Source: Pseudoalteromonas citrea
GTDB taxonomy: Bacteria > Pseudomonadota > Gammaproteobacteria > Enterobacterales > Alteromonadaceae
Assembly: GCF_000238375.3 (NCBI RefSeq)
Contig: NZ_AHBZ03000014.1
Coordinates: 744,001 to 808,000 of the forward strand
DNA: 64,000 nucleotides
Reading direction: 5' to 3'
Below are positions 17,407-25,261 of the stretch, piece after piece. The position numbers and the translations under genes are program-made. The notes under the pieces are model-generated. The model was not told the DNA's origin and made no database searches. It was given only the letters and a program-made list of their open reading frames with translations. Every line of letters starts with the position of its first letter. Position 1 is the stretch's first letter.

Positions 17407-18060
17407 GTGCTTTTAAACTACGCGCCGCCGTGCGACCCATATTTAGACATATTATATCAAGATGACTTTATGCTGGTTATCAATAAGCCCAGTGAGTTAT
17501 TGACAGTACCGGGCAAAGACCCTAAACACGCCGACTGTGTAATTTCACGCGTTAATAAGGTATTTCCAACTGCGCGTATTGTGCATAGGCTTGATATGGC
17601 CACATCTGGCGTCCTATGCTTAGCTATGAGCAAAGAAGCGCACCGATTTTTGAGTATTCAATTCCAAGACCGCCTTACCAATAAACATTATATTGCACGT
17701 GTTGACGGTCATGTACCACAACTAACCGGCTCTATAGATTTACCGCTCATTTGCGATTGGCCTAACAGACCAAAACAAATGGTATGCCATGATACCGGCA
17801 AGCCCTCACTAACTCACTATCAAGTACTAGAACATGAAGGCTCCTCTACCCGCGTAAAGCTTACTCCGATCACTGGTCGCTCCCATCAGCTGCGCGTCCA
17901 TATGTTGTCGCTTGGCCATGCCATTCTAGGTGATCGCCTCTACGCAAAAGGCCAAGCATTGGCAGCAGCTGATCGCCTCCAACTGCATGCCGAAATGCTC
18001 CAGATCAGCCACCCTAATACAGAGCAACTCATGACATTTGAAGCCCCAGTACCATTTTAA
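17407..18060 (+). CDS. rluA: Dual-specificity RNA pseudouridine synthase RluA
   Basis: At 217 residues this is RluA length, with the RluA catalytic motif HRLDMATSG (Asp in HRLD), then LPLICDWPNRPKQ and PITGRSHQLRVHMLSLGH, which are almost word for word those of E. coli RluA. It makes pseudouridine 746 in 23S rRNA and 32 in several tRNAs. The start is GTG 17407, behind AGGGTG. It lacks the S4 domain, as RluA does. In E. coli it adjoins rapA. Confidence 0.93.
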   Translation: MLLNYAPPCDPYLDILYQDDFMLVINKPSELLTVPGKDPKHADCVISRVNKVFPTARIVHRLDMATSGVLCLAMSKEAHRFLSIQFQDRLTNKHYIARVDGHVPQLTGSIDLPLICDWPNRPKQMVCHDTGKPSLTHYQVLEHEGSSTRVKLTPITGRSHQLRVHMLSLGHAILGDRLYAKGQALAAADRLQLHAEMLQISHPNTEQLMTFEAPVPF

Positions 18061-18074
18061 GCTAAATTCATCGG

Positions 18075-18110
18075 TATTGAGGCACTAAAGTCATACTAAA
18101 TGCCTCAATA
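18075..18110. terminator. Inverted repeat between convergent rluA and the M20 gene
   Basis: TATTGAGGCA (18075-18084) pairs perfectly with TGCCTCAATA (18101-18110), with a 16-base loop and a short T-run after it. It lies in the 63-base gap between two convergent stops, so a shared terminator is likely. Confidence 0.6.
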
Positions 18111-18123
18111 TTTCGTCTATAAA

Positions 18124-19446
18124 TTAATGCGTGCTATTAAACAAATCCAGCGCACTTGATGTCATCGCCCGCACACCCGTGGTAATAGCTAGAGGATAGT
18201 CTGGTGCAAATTTACTAGAATGTAACGAAGGTAATGTCAGCCCTTTCGCAACGCTTTCTTTATAGTGTTTTGGCTCAACTCCACCAAGCCAAAAAATCGT
18301 TATCGGCAGCTTGTGCTCTGTTCGACCATACATACCAAAGTCTTCTCCTGCCATTACAGGTTCAGCCTTAACAACATTATCAGCACCCAACTCTTGTTTG
18401 ATACTTTCTGTCATAGCAATTGCCAACTTTGGGTTATTATATGTCGATGGGATCGTTTCATCTTCATGCACAAATACGTCTGGCGCTAAAGCCTCTGGCA
18501 AGCCCGCACTTATCGCGATGCCTTTCGTCATACGCTTAATTGTCGCTATTTGTTGTGCTCGTACTTTGGGGTTATAGGACCGTAATGTCAGCTGGAGTTT
18601 AACCTCATTCGAGATAATATTATGTTTTGAACCGCCATGGATCGACCCTACCGTGATCACTGATGGCTCTAAAGGGGAAACCTCTCTACTGGTAATGGTT
18701 TGTAACGCTAAAACAATACGTGCAGCAACAACTACTGGGTCAATTGTGGTGTGTGGGTATGCACCATGTCCGCCCTTGCCTTTCACCGTAATATCTACAG
18801 AATCAACATTTGCCAACGCATACCCTGGCGCTATGGCAACTTTTCCAGCGGGAAGTGATGCGCTTACATGTAAGCCAAGTACGTGATCAGGTTGAGCAAA
18901 CTTATCAAATAGTCCTTCTTTAATCATGGCCTTAGCACCGCCACCCACTTCTTCAGCTGGTTGTGCTACCATCATTAATGTGCCCTGCCAATGGGATTTA
19001 TGCTGCACCAACTGTTGCGCTGTGCCGATAAAACTAGTCATATGAATATCATGGCCACACCCATGCATCACGCCCACTTTGTTATTGTTAGCATCAAGTG
19101 TTCTCACTGTGGACGCATAAGGTTTACCCGTTTGCTCTATTATTGGCAGCCCATCGGTATCAGCTCGGATCATAACCGTCGGCCCAGCTCCATTTTTAAA
19201 AATCCCCACAACACCAAACCCCCCCACTTTATCAGTTACGGTAAAATCTAACGCCTTAAGTTCTTCAGCTAATCGTTTTCCTGTTTGCTGCTCTTGATAT
19301 GATAACTCAGGATTTTGATGTAGATGTAAATATAAGGACTCCAAGTTAGGGAGCTGTTTTGCAACTGACTGTGATAAATCTAGTGAGTTAGCACTTACAT
19401 GGCTGGTAAGTAGCAAGAGTAAGTAAGAAGAAAATCTTTTCATCAT
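18124..19446 (-). CDS. Secreted M20 family amidohydrolase (N-acyl amino acid hydrolase type)
   Basis: About 440 residues. I take ATG 19446 (MMKRFSSYLLLLLTSHVSA) because it begins a good signal peptide; the frame extends to TTG 19509. Metal-binding motifs of the M20D/HipO group are present: GVMHGCGHDIHMT, PAEEVGGGAKAMI (general-base Glu pair), DHVLGLHVS and MAGEDFGMYG. The family hydrolyses N-acyl amino acids, hippurate or related amides; the export signal points to a periplasmic role in scavenging. It is convergent with rluA and its substrate is not determined. The upstream gap is short and shared with a divergent diguanylate cyclase gene. Confidence 0.85.
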   Translation of the reverse strand: MMKRFSSYLLLLLTSHVSANSLDLSQSVAKQLPNLESLYLHLHQNPELSYQEQQTGKRLAEELKALDFTVTDKVGGFGVVGIFKNGAGPTVMIRADTDGLPIIEQTGKPYASTVRTLDANNNKVGVMHGCGHDIHMTSFIGTAQQLVQHKSHWQGTLMMVAQPAEEVGGGAKAMIKEGLFDKFAQPDHVLGLHVSASLPAGKVAIAPGYALANVDSVDITVKGKGGHGAYPHTTIDPVVVAARIVLALQTITSREVSPLEPSVITVGSIHGGSKHNIISNEVKLQLTLRSYNPKVRAQQIATIKRMTKGIAISAGLPEALAPDVFVHEDETIPSTYNNPKLAIAMTESIKQELGADNVVKAEPVMAGEDFGMYGRTEHKLPITIFWLGGVEPKHYKESVAKGLTLPSLHSSKFAPDYPLAITTGVRAMTSSALDLFNSTH

Positions 19447-19632
19447 TTTAATTATCGTTATTAGAGATACATCCAAAGTAGCAACTTCACCTTGTATCAG
19501 CAATAACAATTAAAAACAAAAGCCTCAATTTATTAAATAGGATGACTTATTTAACTAAAACAATATGCTAAAATATCGGCTTTGGTGGCACAAGGAAGCG
19601 CTCAAGCGTTGAATCAATATGTGTCTGGGTTT

Positions 19633-21576
19633 ATGAAATTACTATATTCTTTAAGTCTGCTTTTGCTGGCCATCGTTCCTCACCGTGGTCAAACTGCCGT
19701 ACCACAGTGGTTTATTGATTACGAAATCACACACTTAGAGTCGCCACAAGCTACCCTAAACACTTTATTACAAGCACATAAGACAATGCCAGCCGGCGTC
19801 GAGCGCATCTATTTAAGTACCATAGCCAATAAACTTGCGCAAAAATTAAAGCGCCCCCTCACAATCGAAGTGGATACAACGCATCCACTTGCACGCATCG
19901 AACAACAGATATTAAACGCAGAGAAGTTAGCACGACAAGGTAACCACCAACAAAGCCGCACCAGCTTAATTAACATTCAAACGCAAGTTAACGAGTCACA
20001 ATACCCCGAGCTCAGTTTATTACTGTTAAGAAAAATAATTTGGCTTAATATCAAGCAGGGAAATTATCAGTCACTTGAGTCTTTAACCACCCAAATGAAC
20101 ACCCTCAGCACACAAGTTACCGACCCCATACTCGATTCAAAAGTACAGCTAAACTTATCCGCCCTCGTTGCCAGCCATTATGGTCATTACGACCAGGCCT
20201 TATTTTTGTACCAAAAAATTTTAGATACTCAGCCTACTCAATCAAGCCAAGCCGCAACATTTAATAATATCGGCTTAACCTTAATGGAAATGAGTCAATA
20301 CAATGAGTCTATTAACTACTTTACTAACGCTTTAAAAATACGTGTAGAGCAAGAAGATAAGTACCGTATAGCTCTCACGTCATTAAACTTAGGTATTGCG
20401 CACAGAAAAAACCAAGCGCTTTCTCTCGCAAAGCCATATTTACTCAACGCTCAGCAGTTATTTAGTTCGCTCAATGATGACTATGGGACTGGAAATAGTA
20501 GTATTCAATTAGCAAAACTTTACTTAGCCAATGATCAACCTACCCAATCTTTAGCTTTATTGTCACAGACTATTCAAACCCTAAATTTAGAACAATATAC
20601 CGAACTATACTTCGATACAAAAATTACGCTCGCAAAAAGTCATTTGCAACTACATCAGTATGACTGGGCATTAGACGCTGCGTTATCGTCACTTGAATTA
20701 ATAGAGCAAAGCAATGATACCGTTCATCAACTTGGTGCCCTTATGGTGATTATAAATATACACGAAGCGCTAGCTCAGTTTGAGCAAGCGTATACCTTTC
20801 AAAAACGGTATCTATCATTATCGCAACAACATACGCAAGCACAAAACCAAAATGCTCTACTGACAATTCAAAGAGAATTAAAGCTGACTGAGCATGAATT
20901 AAACACCACCCGTCTTGAACAAAGTAACCTAAAACAACAACATAAAATCCAAGAGCTCCAATACAATCAATATCGTTTATGGTTAACAATCATTTTTGTG
21001 ATATTCGTCACACTTTTGATTTGGCGTTCACGCAACAAACAACGCTACCTCGCCGAACATGACACCCTAACAGGTACACTTAACCGAGCTGCGATGTATA
21101 AAAGGCTCTCTAAGTACACCACCTCATCAAAAGCTGACTATACGCATATCATTGCACTATTTGATTTGGATCACTTTAAAAAAATAAATGATACGTTTGG
21201 CCACCCAGCAGGTGATCAGACATTAATTCACTGTTGCAATTCAATTGCAAAGGCGATTAAATCGCCCCATTTCATAGCACGAATAGGGGGAGAAGAATTT
21301 GTTTTATTTGTACCAAATATCCATCAAAAACAAGCATACGAGATCATTGAAACTGCCAGGTTAAGCCTAGTAGACGCCCCCGTCAAACTGACAGATGGTA
21401 AACAGATAGCTGTCTCAGCAAGTTTTGCATACTACACATGTCACCATAATGAACACCATGACTTCGCTACCGTATATAAACAACTCGATGACGGATTATA
21501 TCAAGCCAAAAAGCAAGGGCGTAACTGTACAATATCTATTTCAGCCTCTTCACATCACGCCAAGGGGTCTCCATAA
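19633..21576 (+). CDS. TPR-repeat diguanylate cyclase with intact GGEEF
   Basis: About 647 residues from ATG 19633 (MKLLYSLSLLLLAIVPHRGQ, a signal peptide); the frame continues back to GTG 19582. A periplasmic part of roughly 400 residues holds TPR-like helix pairs (ALFLYQKILDTQPTQSSQAATFNNIGLTLMEM; YNESINYFTNALKI). A coiled coil, a membrane segment (YRLWLTIIFVIFVTLLIWRS) and a cytoplasmic GGDEF domain follow: DLDHFKKINDTFGHPAGD and RIGGEEF, all catalytic residues present. The inhibitory RxxD site is absent (KSPH instead). It should make c-di-GMP in response to a periplasmic or protein-binding signal. The last 22 bases overlap the convergent HIT gene. Confidence 0.88.
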   Translation: MKLLYSLSLLLLAIVPHRGQTAVPQWFIDYEITHLESPQATLNTLLQAHKTMPAGVERIYLSTIANKLAQKLKRPLTIEVDTTHPLARIEQQILNAEKLARQGNHQQSRTSLINIQTQVNESQYPELSLLLLRKIIWLNIKQGNYQSLESLTTQMNTLSTQVTDPILDSKVQLNLSALVASHYGHYDQALFLYQKILDTQPTQSSQAATFNNIGLTLMEMSQYNESINYFTNALKIRVEQEDKYRIALTSLNLGIAHRKNQALSLAKPYLLNAQQLFSSLNDDYGTGNSSIQLAKLYLANDQPTQSLALLSQTIQTLNLEQYTELYFDTKITLAKSHLQLHQYDWALDAALSSLELIEQSNDTVHQLGALMVIINIHEALAQFEQAYTFQKRYLSLSQQHTQAQNQNALLTIQRELKLTEHELNTTRLEQSNLKQQHKIQELQYNQYRLWLTIIFVIFVTLLIWRSRNKQRYLAEHDTLTGTLNRAAMYKRLSKYTTSSKADYTHIIALFDLDHFKKINDTFGHPAGDQTLIHCCNSIAKAIKSPHFIARIGGEEFVLFVPNIHQKQAYEIIETARLSLVDAPVKLTDGKQIAVSASFAYYTCHHNEHHDFATVYKQLDDGLYQAKKQGRNCTISISASSHHAKGSP

Positions 21577-21881
21577 TTCACATGAAAATGCAGGTGCTTT
21601 GAATCCTGATAATTACCTAAATTAGTGAGTACTCGGCACGCGCCGTGTTCAGTTTCTATCTGTTTAGCAACTTGAGTCACCAGTGCCAGTACCTTGTGAA
21701 CAATCGTCACATCGTAATCAGCTAAAGAGGTCAATGAAGGAACATGGACTTTAGGAATAACCACAATATGCACAGGCCAAAATGGTTTAGTATGATGAAA
21801 GGCCATAGCATCGGCTGTTTCAGCAACGATATTCACATCCGTTTTTTTACTTAATACCTGCTCACAATAAAAATCATCCAT
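21555..21881 (-). CDS. HIT (histidine triad) family hydrolase
   Basis: About 108 residues. The histidine triad reads HLHFHVNYG, and the upstream PFWPVHIVVIPKVHVPSLTSL is the usual HIT nucleotide-binding strand pair. Such proteins hydrolyse nucleotidyl phosphoramidates or dinucleoside polyphosphates. ATG 21881 is preferred to GTG 21890 because AAGGGAG lies 8 bases before it and would abut the GTG. It overlaps the 3' end of the diguanylate cyclase gene by 22 bases. Confidence 0.85.
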   Translation of the reverse strand: MDDFYCEQVLSKKTDVNIVAETADAMAFHHTKPFWPVHIVVIPKVHVPSLTSLADYDVTIVHKVLALVTQVAKQIETEHGACRVLTNLGNYQDSKHLHFHVNYGDPLA

Positions 21882-21942
21882 GTTATTCACTCCCTTAGCG
21901 AATATGATAAATTAACCCTATATTAGCCTATGAATAACCACA

Positions 21943-22656
21943 CTAGGCTAAATCTTTACCAATCCAAACCACTTTACCAATAATCTCAAGCTGATCAAGT
22001 TCATGTGCTTGCACATGCTGTTCTACGTATTCTTTGTTATCACTTATAAGGCGCACCGAGCCATCGATATATTGCTGCAAGCGTTTTGCATAAAGCTCTT
22101 CTCCTAATCGAACAACATAGATCAACCCTTCACTCAGCTTTTTATCGGACAAATCCACTAAGATAGTATTGTTGTTATGAATGGTTGGCTCCATTGAGTC
22201 ACCTTTGGCAAACACAACCGCTAACTGGCTTTTATCGAGGTTTTTATAGTCAATCCACTTTTTTCTAAAAGCCAGATGACGTTCAACCAACGCAGCATCA
22301 TTAAATGCGCCATAACCAGTACTTACTGAAATATGATACCCCGGAACTAACACAAACTTTTCTTGAAATTCGTCCACACTCACAACACGTTGACTCAGCA
22401 ATGGTGAAGTTGAATTATCATCAGGCTGGTTCTCCTCCCCTTTAACCAACCACAAAAAGTCTGTCTTCGACTCTTGTGCTATTCGTTCGATAATACTGAG
22501 CTTAGGATCTTCCCCCTTCAATATTCTACGCAGAGTTCCTTCAGAAACACCTATTTTTGACGCAAACGTGCGTATGCTATCGGGTTTTATTGCTTGCTCA
22601 ACACGCGTGGCGAATGACGCACGCTGGTGTTCATCGCTATAACTATTTTCAGACAT
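21943..22656 (-). CDS. HTH/S24-peptidase-fold transcriptional repressor (CI/LexA-like)
   Basis: A 237-residue regulator: N-terminal XRE helix-turn-helix (residues about 15-72; IRTFASKIGVSEGTLRRILKG) and C-terminal S24 domain with catalytic Ser154 in KGDSMEPTI and Lys191 in LYAKRLQ. The position where LexA/CI proteins carry the cleavable Ala-Gly reads STGYGAF, so self-cleavage is uncertain. It is divergent from a small HTH gene, with 260 bases between them that hold repeated TGCGTA boxes, which looks like a CI/Cro switch. No other phage genes are near, so this is probably a domesticated or free-standing switch. Confidence 0.88.
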   Translation of the reverse strand: MSENSYSDEHQRASFATRVEQAIKPDSIRTFASKIGVSEGTLRRILKGEDPKLSIIERIAQESKTDFLWLVKGEENQPDDNSTSPLLSQRVVSVDEFQEKFVLVPGYHISVSTGYGAFNDAALVERHLAFRKKWIDYKNLDKSQLAVVFAKGDSMEPTIHNNNTILVDLSDKKLSEGLIYVVRLGEELYAKRLQQYIDGSVRLISDNKEYVEQHVQAHELDQLEIIGKVVWIGKDLA

Positions 22657-22750
22657 ATAGATAAAGCCTTATCAAAATTTAAGGTAATACATACAATTTT
22701 CTGAATGTAAAAAATAAAATGGCACAAAAAGTTACAAATAACATTTGCAG

Positions 22751-22899
22751 TGCGTAATTTTTGGATCTATAATTCAAAAAAATACGCAGCAAGACACAGT
22801 TTAAGTGGTCTTTAAAAACAACACCTGCGTATTTAATCCTGCATTATACACCTATTTATAGCACTTTTCATACTATAAATACATTAATGCGTAATAAAT
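22751..22899. promoter_or_regulatory. Four TGCGTA(A/T)T boxes between divergent HTH genes
   Basis: TGCGTAATTTTT (22751-22762), its inverted partner TGCGTATTTTTT read on minus (22788-22777), TGCGTATTTAAT (22826-22837) and TGCGTAATAAAT (22888-22899). The first two form an inverted repeat of 12-base arms; the last lies just before the AAGGAG of the small HTH gene. They are probable operators for one or both regulators. Confidence 0.6.
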
Positions 22900-22916
22900 G
22901 AAGGAGATTATGAATT

Positions 22917-23168
22917 ATGCAAAAAAACATACCAGCTAGAATTAACAGAACACCGAGAGGTTCAGATATCTTAAAGTTTGCACGTAAAAGTCGCGGATAT
23001 ACGCAAGCTGAGTCAGCAGCAAACTATGGCATTGAAGAGCGTACCCTTCGCCGCTGGGAAAATAATGAGTTTAACCCACGTTGGAATGATGTTGTTGGAT
23101 TAGTCGAGGATGTCTACTTACTTGATATTACTAATATTATTATCGGAATGAAAAAACCTAACTCTTAG
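22917..23168 (+). CDS. Small XRE-type helix-turn-helix protein (Cro-like partner)
   Basis: An 83-residue protein that is almost entirely a helix-turn-helix: DILKFARKSRGYTQAESAANYGIEERTLRRWENNEFNPRWNDVVGLVED (described in parts: ARKSRGYTQAESAANYG, EERTLRRWENNEF). It starts 10 bases after AAGGAG. A TGCGTA box overlaps the region just upstream of that ribosome site. Its partner is the divergent S24 repressor. No effector domain is present, so it probably acts as a repressor or antagonist. Confidence 0.8.
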   Translation: MQKNIPARINRTPRGSDILKFARKSRGYTQAESAANYGIEERTLRRWENNEFNPRWNDVVGLVEDVYLLDITNIIIGMKKPNS

Positions 23169-23216
23169 TCTAAATGAAGCAATTATGATACAGTGCAAAT
23201 AAAAGAGCGCCACTAC

Positions 23217-23816
23217 ATGCCAAACTTAACTGAACAGCACATCCCCAAAACAATACCGAGAACACATAGTCCTATAGGTCGCTTTCTCGGCTCAACGATA
23301 CTTAAAGTATTGGGCTGGCGTATTAAAGGCGCGTTTCCGAACGAGGCAAAGTTCATAGCCGCTGTTGCGCCTCATACATCGAACTGGGACTTTGTTATTG
23401 CCATTGCCGTGAAGCTGAAACTCGGTCTCAGAGTAAAGTTTTTAGGAAAGCATAGTATTTTTGTAGGCCCTTTTGGTTACCTATTAAAGAAGATGGGAGG
23501 TATTGCCATTGATAGAAGAGCTGCCCATGGTGTTGTTGAGCAGATCACCCAGCAATTTAATCAGCAAGACGCTTTAGTATTAGGGATAGCCCCAGAAGGC
23601 ACACGTAAATACGCCCCGCACTGGAAAACTGGCTTTTTGCATATGGCCAACGCCGCCAATGTTCCGGTTGTTCCTATGTTGTTAGACTATCGCTCAAAAA
23701 CATTTTTCGTACTGCCTGTATTGACCGTAAATAACAACATCGACTATGAGCTAACACGCGTAAAAAAACAATTTCCTAAAAATGCAGCTAAATACCCATC
23801 CCAAGTATCCGACTAA
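23217..23816 (+). CDS. Lysophospholipid acyltransferase family protein
   Basis: About 199 residues from ATG 23217; GTG 23193 in frame is an alternative, and neither has a strong ribosome site. PlsC-superfamily motifs: HTSNWDF (H-x4-D), LGKHSIFVGPFGYLLKKMGGIAIDR, and PEGTRKYAPHWKTGFLHMA (the E-G-T-R block). This short form without a membrane anchor resembles the acyltransferase-like proteins next to ornithine-lipid and similar genes; the acceptor is unknown. It is the second acyltransferase in the window and only distantly like the one at 944-2038. It follows the small HTH gene by 48 bases. Confidence 0.82.
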   Translation: MPNLTEQHIPKTIPRTHSPIGRFLGSTILKVLGWRIKGAFPNEAKFIAAVAPHTSNWDFVIAIAVKLKLGLRVKFLGKHSIFVGPFGYLLKKMGGIAIDRRAAHGVVEQITQQFNQQDALVLGIAPEGTRKYAPHWKTGFLHMANAANVPVVPMLLDYRSKTFFVLPVLTVNNNIDYELTRVKKQFPKNAAKYPSQVSD

Positions 23817-23904
23817 TTCTGTTATTCACCTTGTACCCTTTGGCTAGTACTTTTGACTTCTTCTATACTTAAGTTCTTAAATAACGAAATAAGAATAATA
23901 CCCA

Positions 23905-25170
23905 ATGAAGCTCAAATACACGTTATTCAGCCTAGCACTCGCTGGCATCTCAACAGCAAACGCCCAAACGACTCTGCTATCAGCCAAAGCATACCTCGAT
24001 GTTAAAAATGGCAAACTCGTCGAAAATCCGATTTTATTAATCGAAAACCAAAAAATAGTCAGAATTTCAACTCAAGGTCAATTACGCCCACCAAAAGGCG
24101 CTATCACCGTAAACCTGCCAAATAAAGTGTTGGTACCCGGCTTAATGGATATGCATGTACACCTTACCTCTGATGCAGCGGATAATTTTTTAGCATCACG
24201 TAATTACTCTATCCCACGTCAAACAGTTAAAGCAGTTAAAAACGCTAAAACAACCTTACTCGCTGGTTTTACCACTGTGCGTAACTTAGGCGCATCGGGG
24301 TATAGTGTCATTGCAACGCGTGATGGTATTAATGCCAATGAAATACCAGGGCCAAGGATATTTAGCGCAGGGCACTCTATCTCGATTACTGGCGGACATT
24401 GTGATGATAATTTCAGTGCACCAGAGAAAAAATCACGCTCAGCTGGGGTTGCAGATGGGCCGTGGGCTGTGCGTGCAAAGGTGCGAGAAAATATAAAATA
24501 TGGTGCTAATACCATTAAAATCTGTGCAACAGGCGGCGTATTCTCAAAAGGTACCAAAGTAGGCGTACAGCAATTTAGTGAGCAAGAACTAAAAGCAGCG
24601 GCTGATGAAGCACATCTAAGAGGACTTGTCATTGCCGCGCACGCACATGGTACAAGTGGCATTAAGGCTGCGATCCGTGCTGGCATTGATAGCATTGAAC
24701 ACTGTAGCTTTATGGATAAAGAAGCCATTCAATTGGCTCTTAAACACGGTACTTTTTTATCGTGTGACATCTACAATACCGAATATACATTAGCCTTTGG
24801 CGAAGCAAATGGCGTACCGCAAGAAAATATAAATAAAGAAAAGCTGGTTTCAAAAGCACAGCGAGACAGCTTCAGAAAAGCGGTGAATGCAGGGGTTAAA
24901 ATGGTATTTGGCTCAGATGCCGCAATTTACCCACACGGTGATAACGCAAAGCAGTTTTCTCGGATGGTTAAGTTTGGTATGACGCCTTTACAAGCGATTC
25001 AATCGTCGACCATCAATAGTGCCGCTTTGCTCAAACTAGATAATGTAGGGCAAATCAAAGCCGGCTTTATGGCTGATATCATTGCGGTCGATGACAATCC
25101 CATAAAGAATATAAGTACGCTTGAGAATGTCAGCTTTGTGATGAAAGAAGGGGTTATCTTTAAAAAATAA
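23905..25170 (+). CDS. Periplasmic amidohydrolase (Xaa-Pro dipeptidase/imidazolonepropionase-like)
   Basis: A 421-residue protein with signal peptide MKLKYTLFSLALAGISTANA. The metal-dependent amidohydrolase features are complete: MDMHVHLTSD (HxH), IKICATGG (bridging Lys), AAHAHG, SIEHCSFMD and VFGSDAAIYPHG (final Asp). This subgroup in marine bacteria includes zinc dipeptidases that cleave Xaa-Arg/Lys or Xaa-Pro carboxypeptides. Export fits a peptide-scavenging role alongside the neighbouring secreted proteases. A hairpin terminator shared with the convergent subtilase gene follows. Confidence 0.87.
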   Translation: MKLKYTLFSLALAGISTANAQTTLLSAKAYLDVKNGKLVENPILLIENQKIVRISTQGQLRPPKGAITVNLPNKVLVPGLMDMHVHLTSDAADNFLASRNYSIPRQTVKAVKNAKTTLLAGFTTVRNLGASGYSVIATRDGINANEIPGPRIFSAGHSISITGGHCDDNFSAPEKKSRSAGVADGPWAVRAKVRENIKYGANTIKICATGGVFSKGTKVGVQQFSEQELKAAADEAHLRGLVIAAHAHGTSGIKAAIRAGIDSIEHCSFMDKEAIQLALKHGTFLSCDIYNTEYTLAFGEANGVPQENINKEKLVSKAQRDSFRKAVNAGVKMVFGSDAAIYPHGDNAKQFSRMVKFGMTPLQAIQSSTINSAALLKLDNVGQIKAGFMADIIAVDDNPIKNISTLENVSFVMKEGVIFKK

Positions 25171-25186
25171 CAAATTAAATACAAAT

Positions 25187-25222
25187 AAAAAAGCGCCTCT
25201 ATGTTTCCATAGCGGCGCTTTT
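25187..25222. terminator. Bidirectional terminator between amidohydrolase and subtilase genes
   Basis: AAAAGCGCC (25189-25197) and GGCGCTTTT (25214-25222) enclose a second stem, CTATG/CATAG, around TTTC. A- and T-runs on both sides suit both convergent genes. Confidence 0.9.
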
Positions 25223-25261
25223 ATCACTTATAAACAATTAACATTGTTTGAACATTTGTGG

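Noticed and set aside
21943-23168. Prophage or integrated element around the S24 repressor
   Set aside because: No integrase, structural, lysis or replication genes and no attachment-site repeat; housekeeping and metabolic genes lie on both sides.
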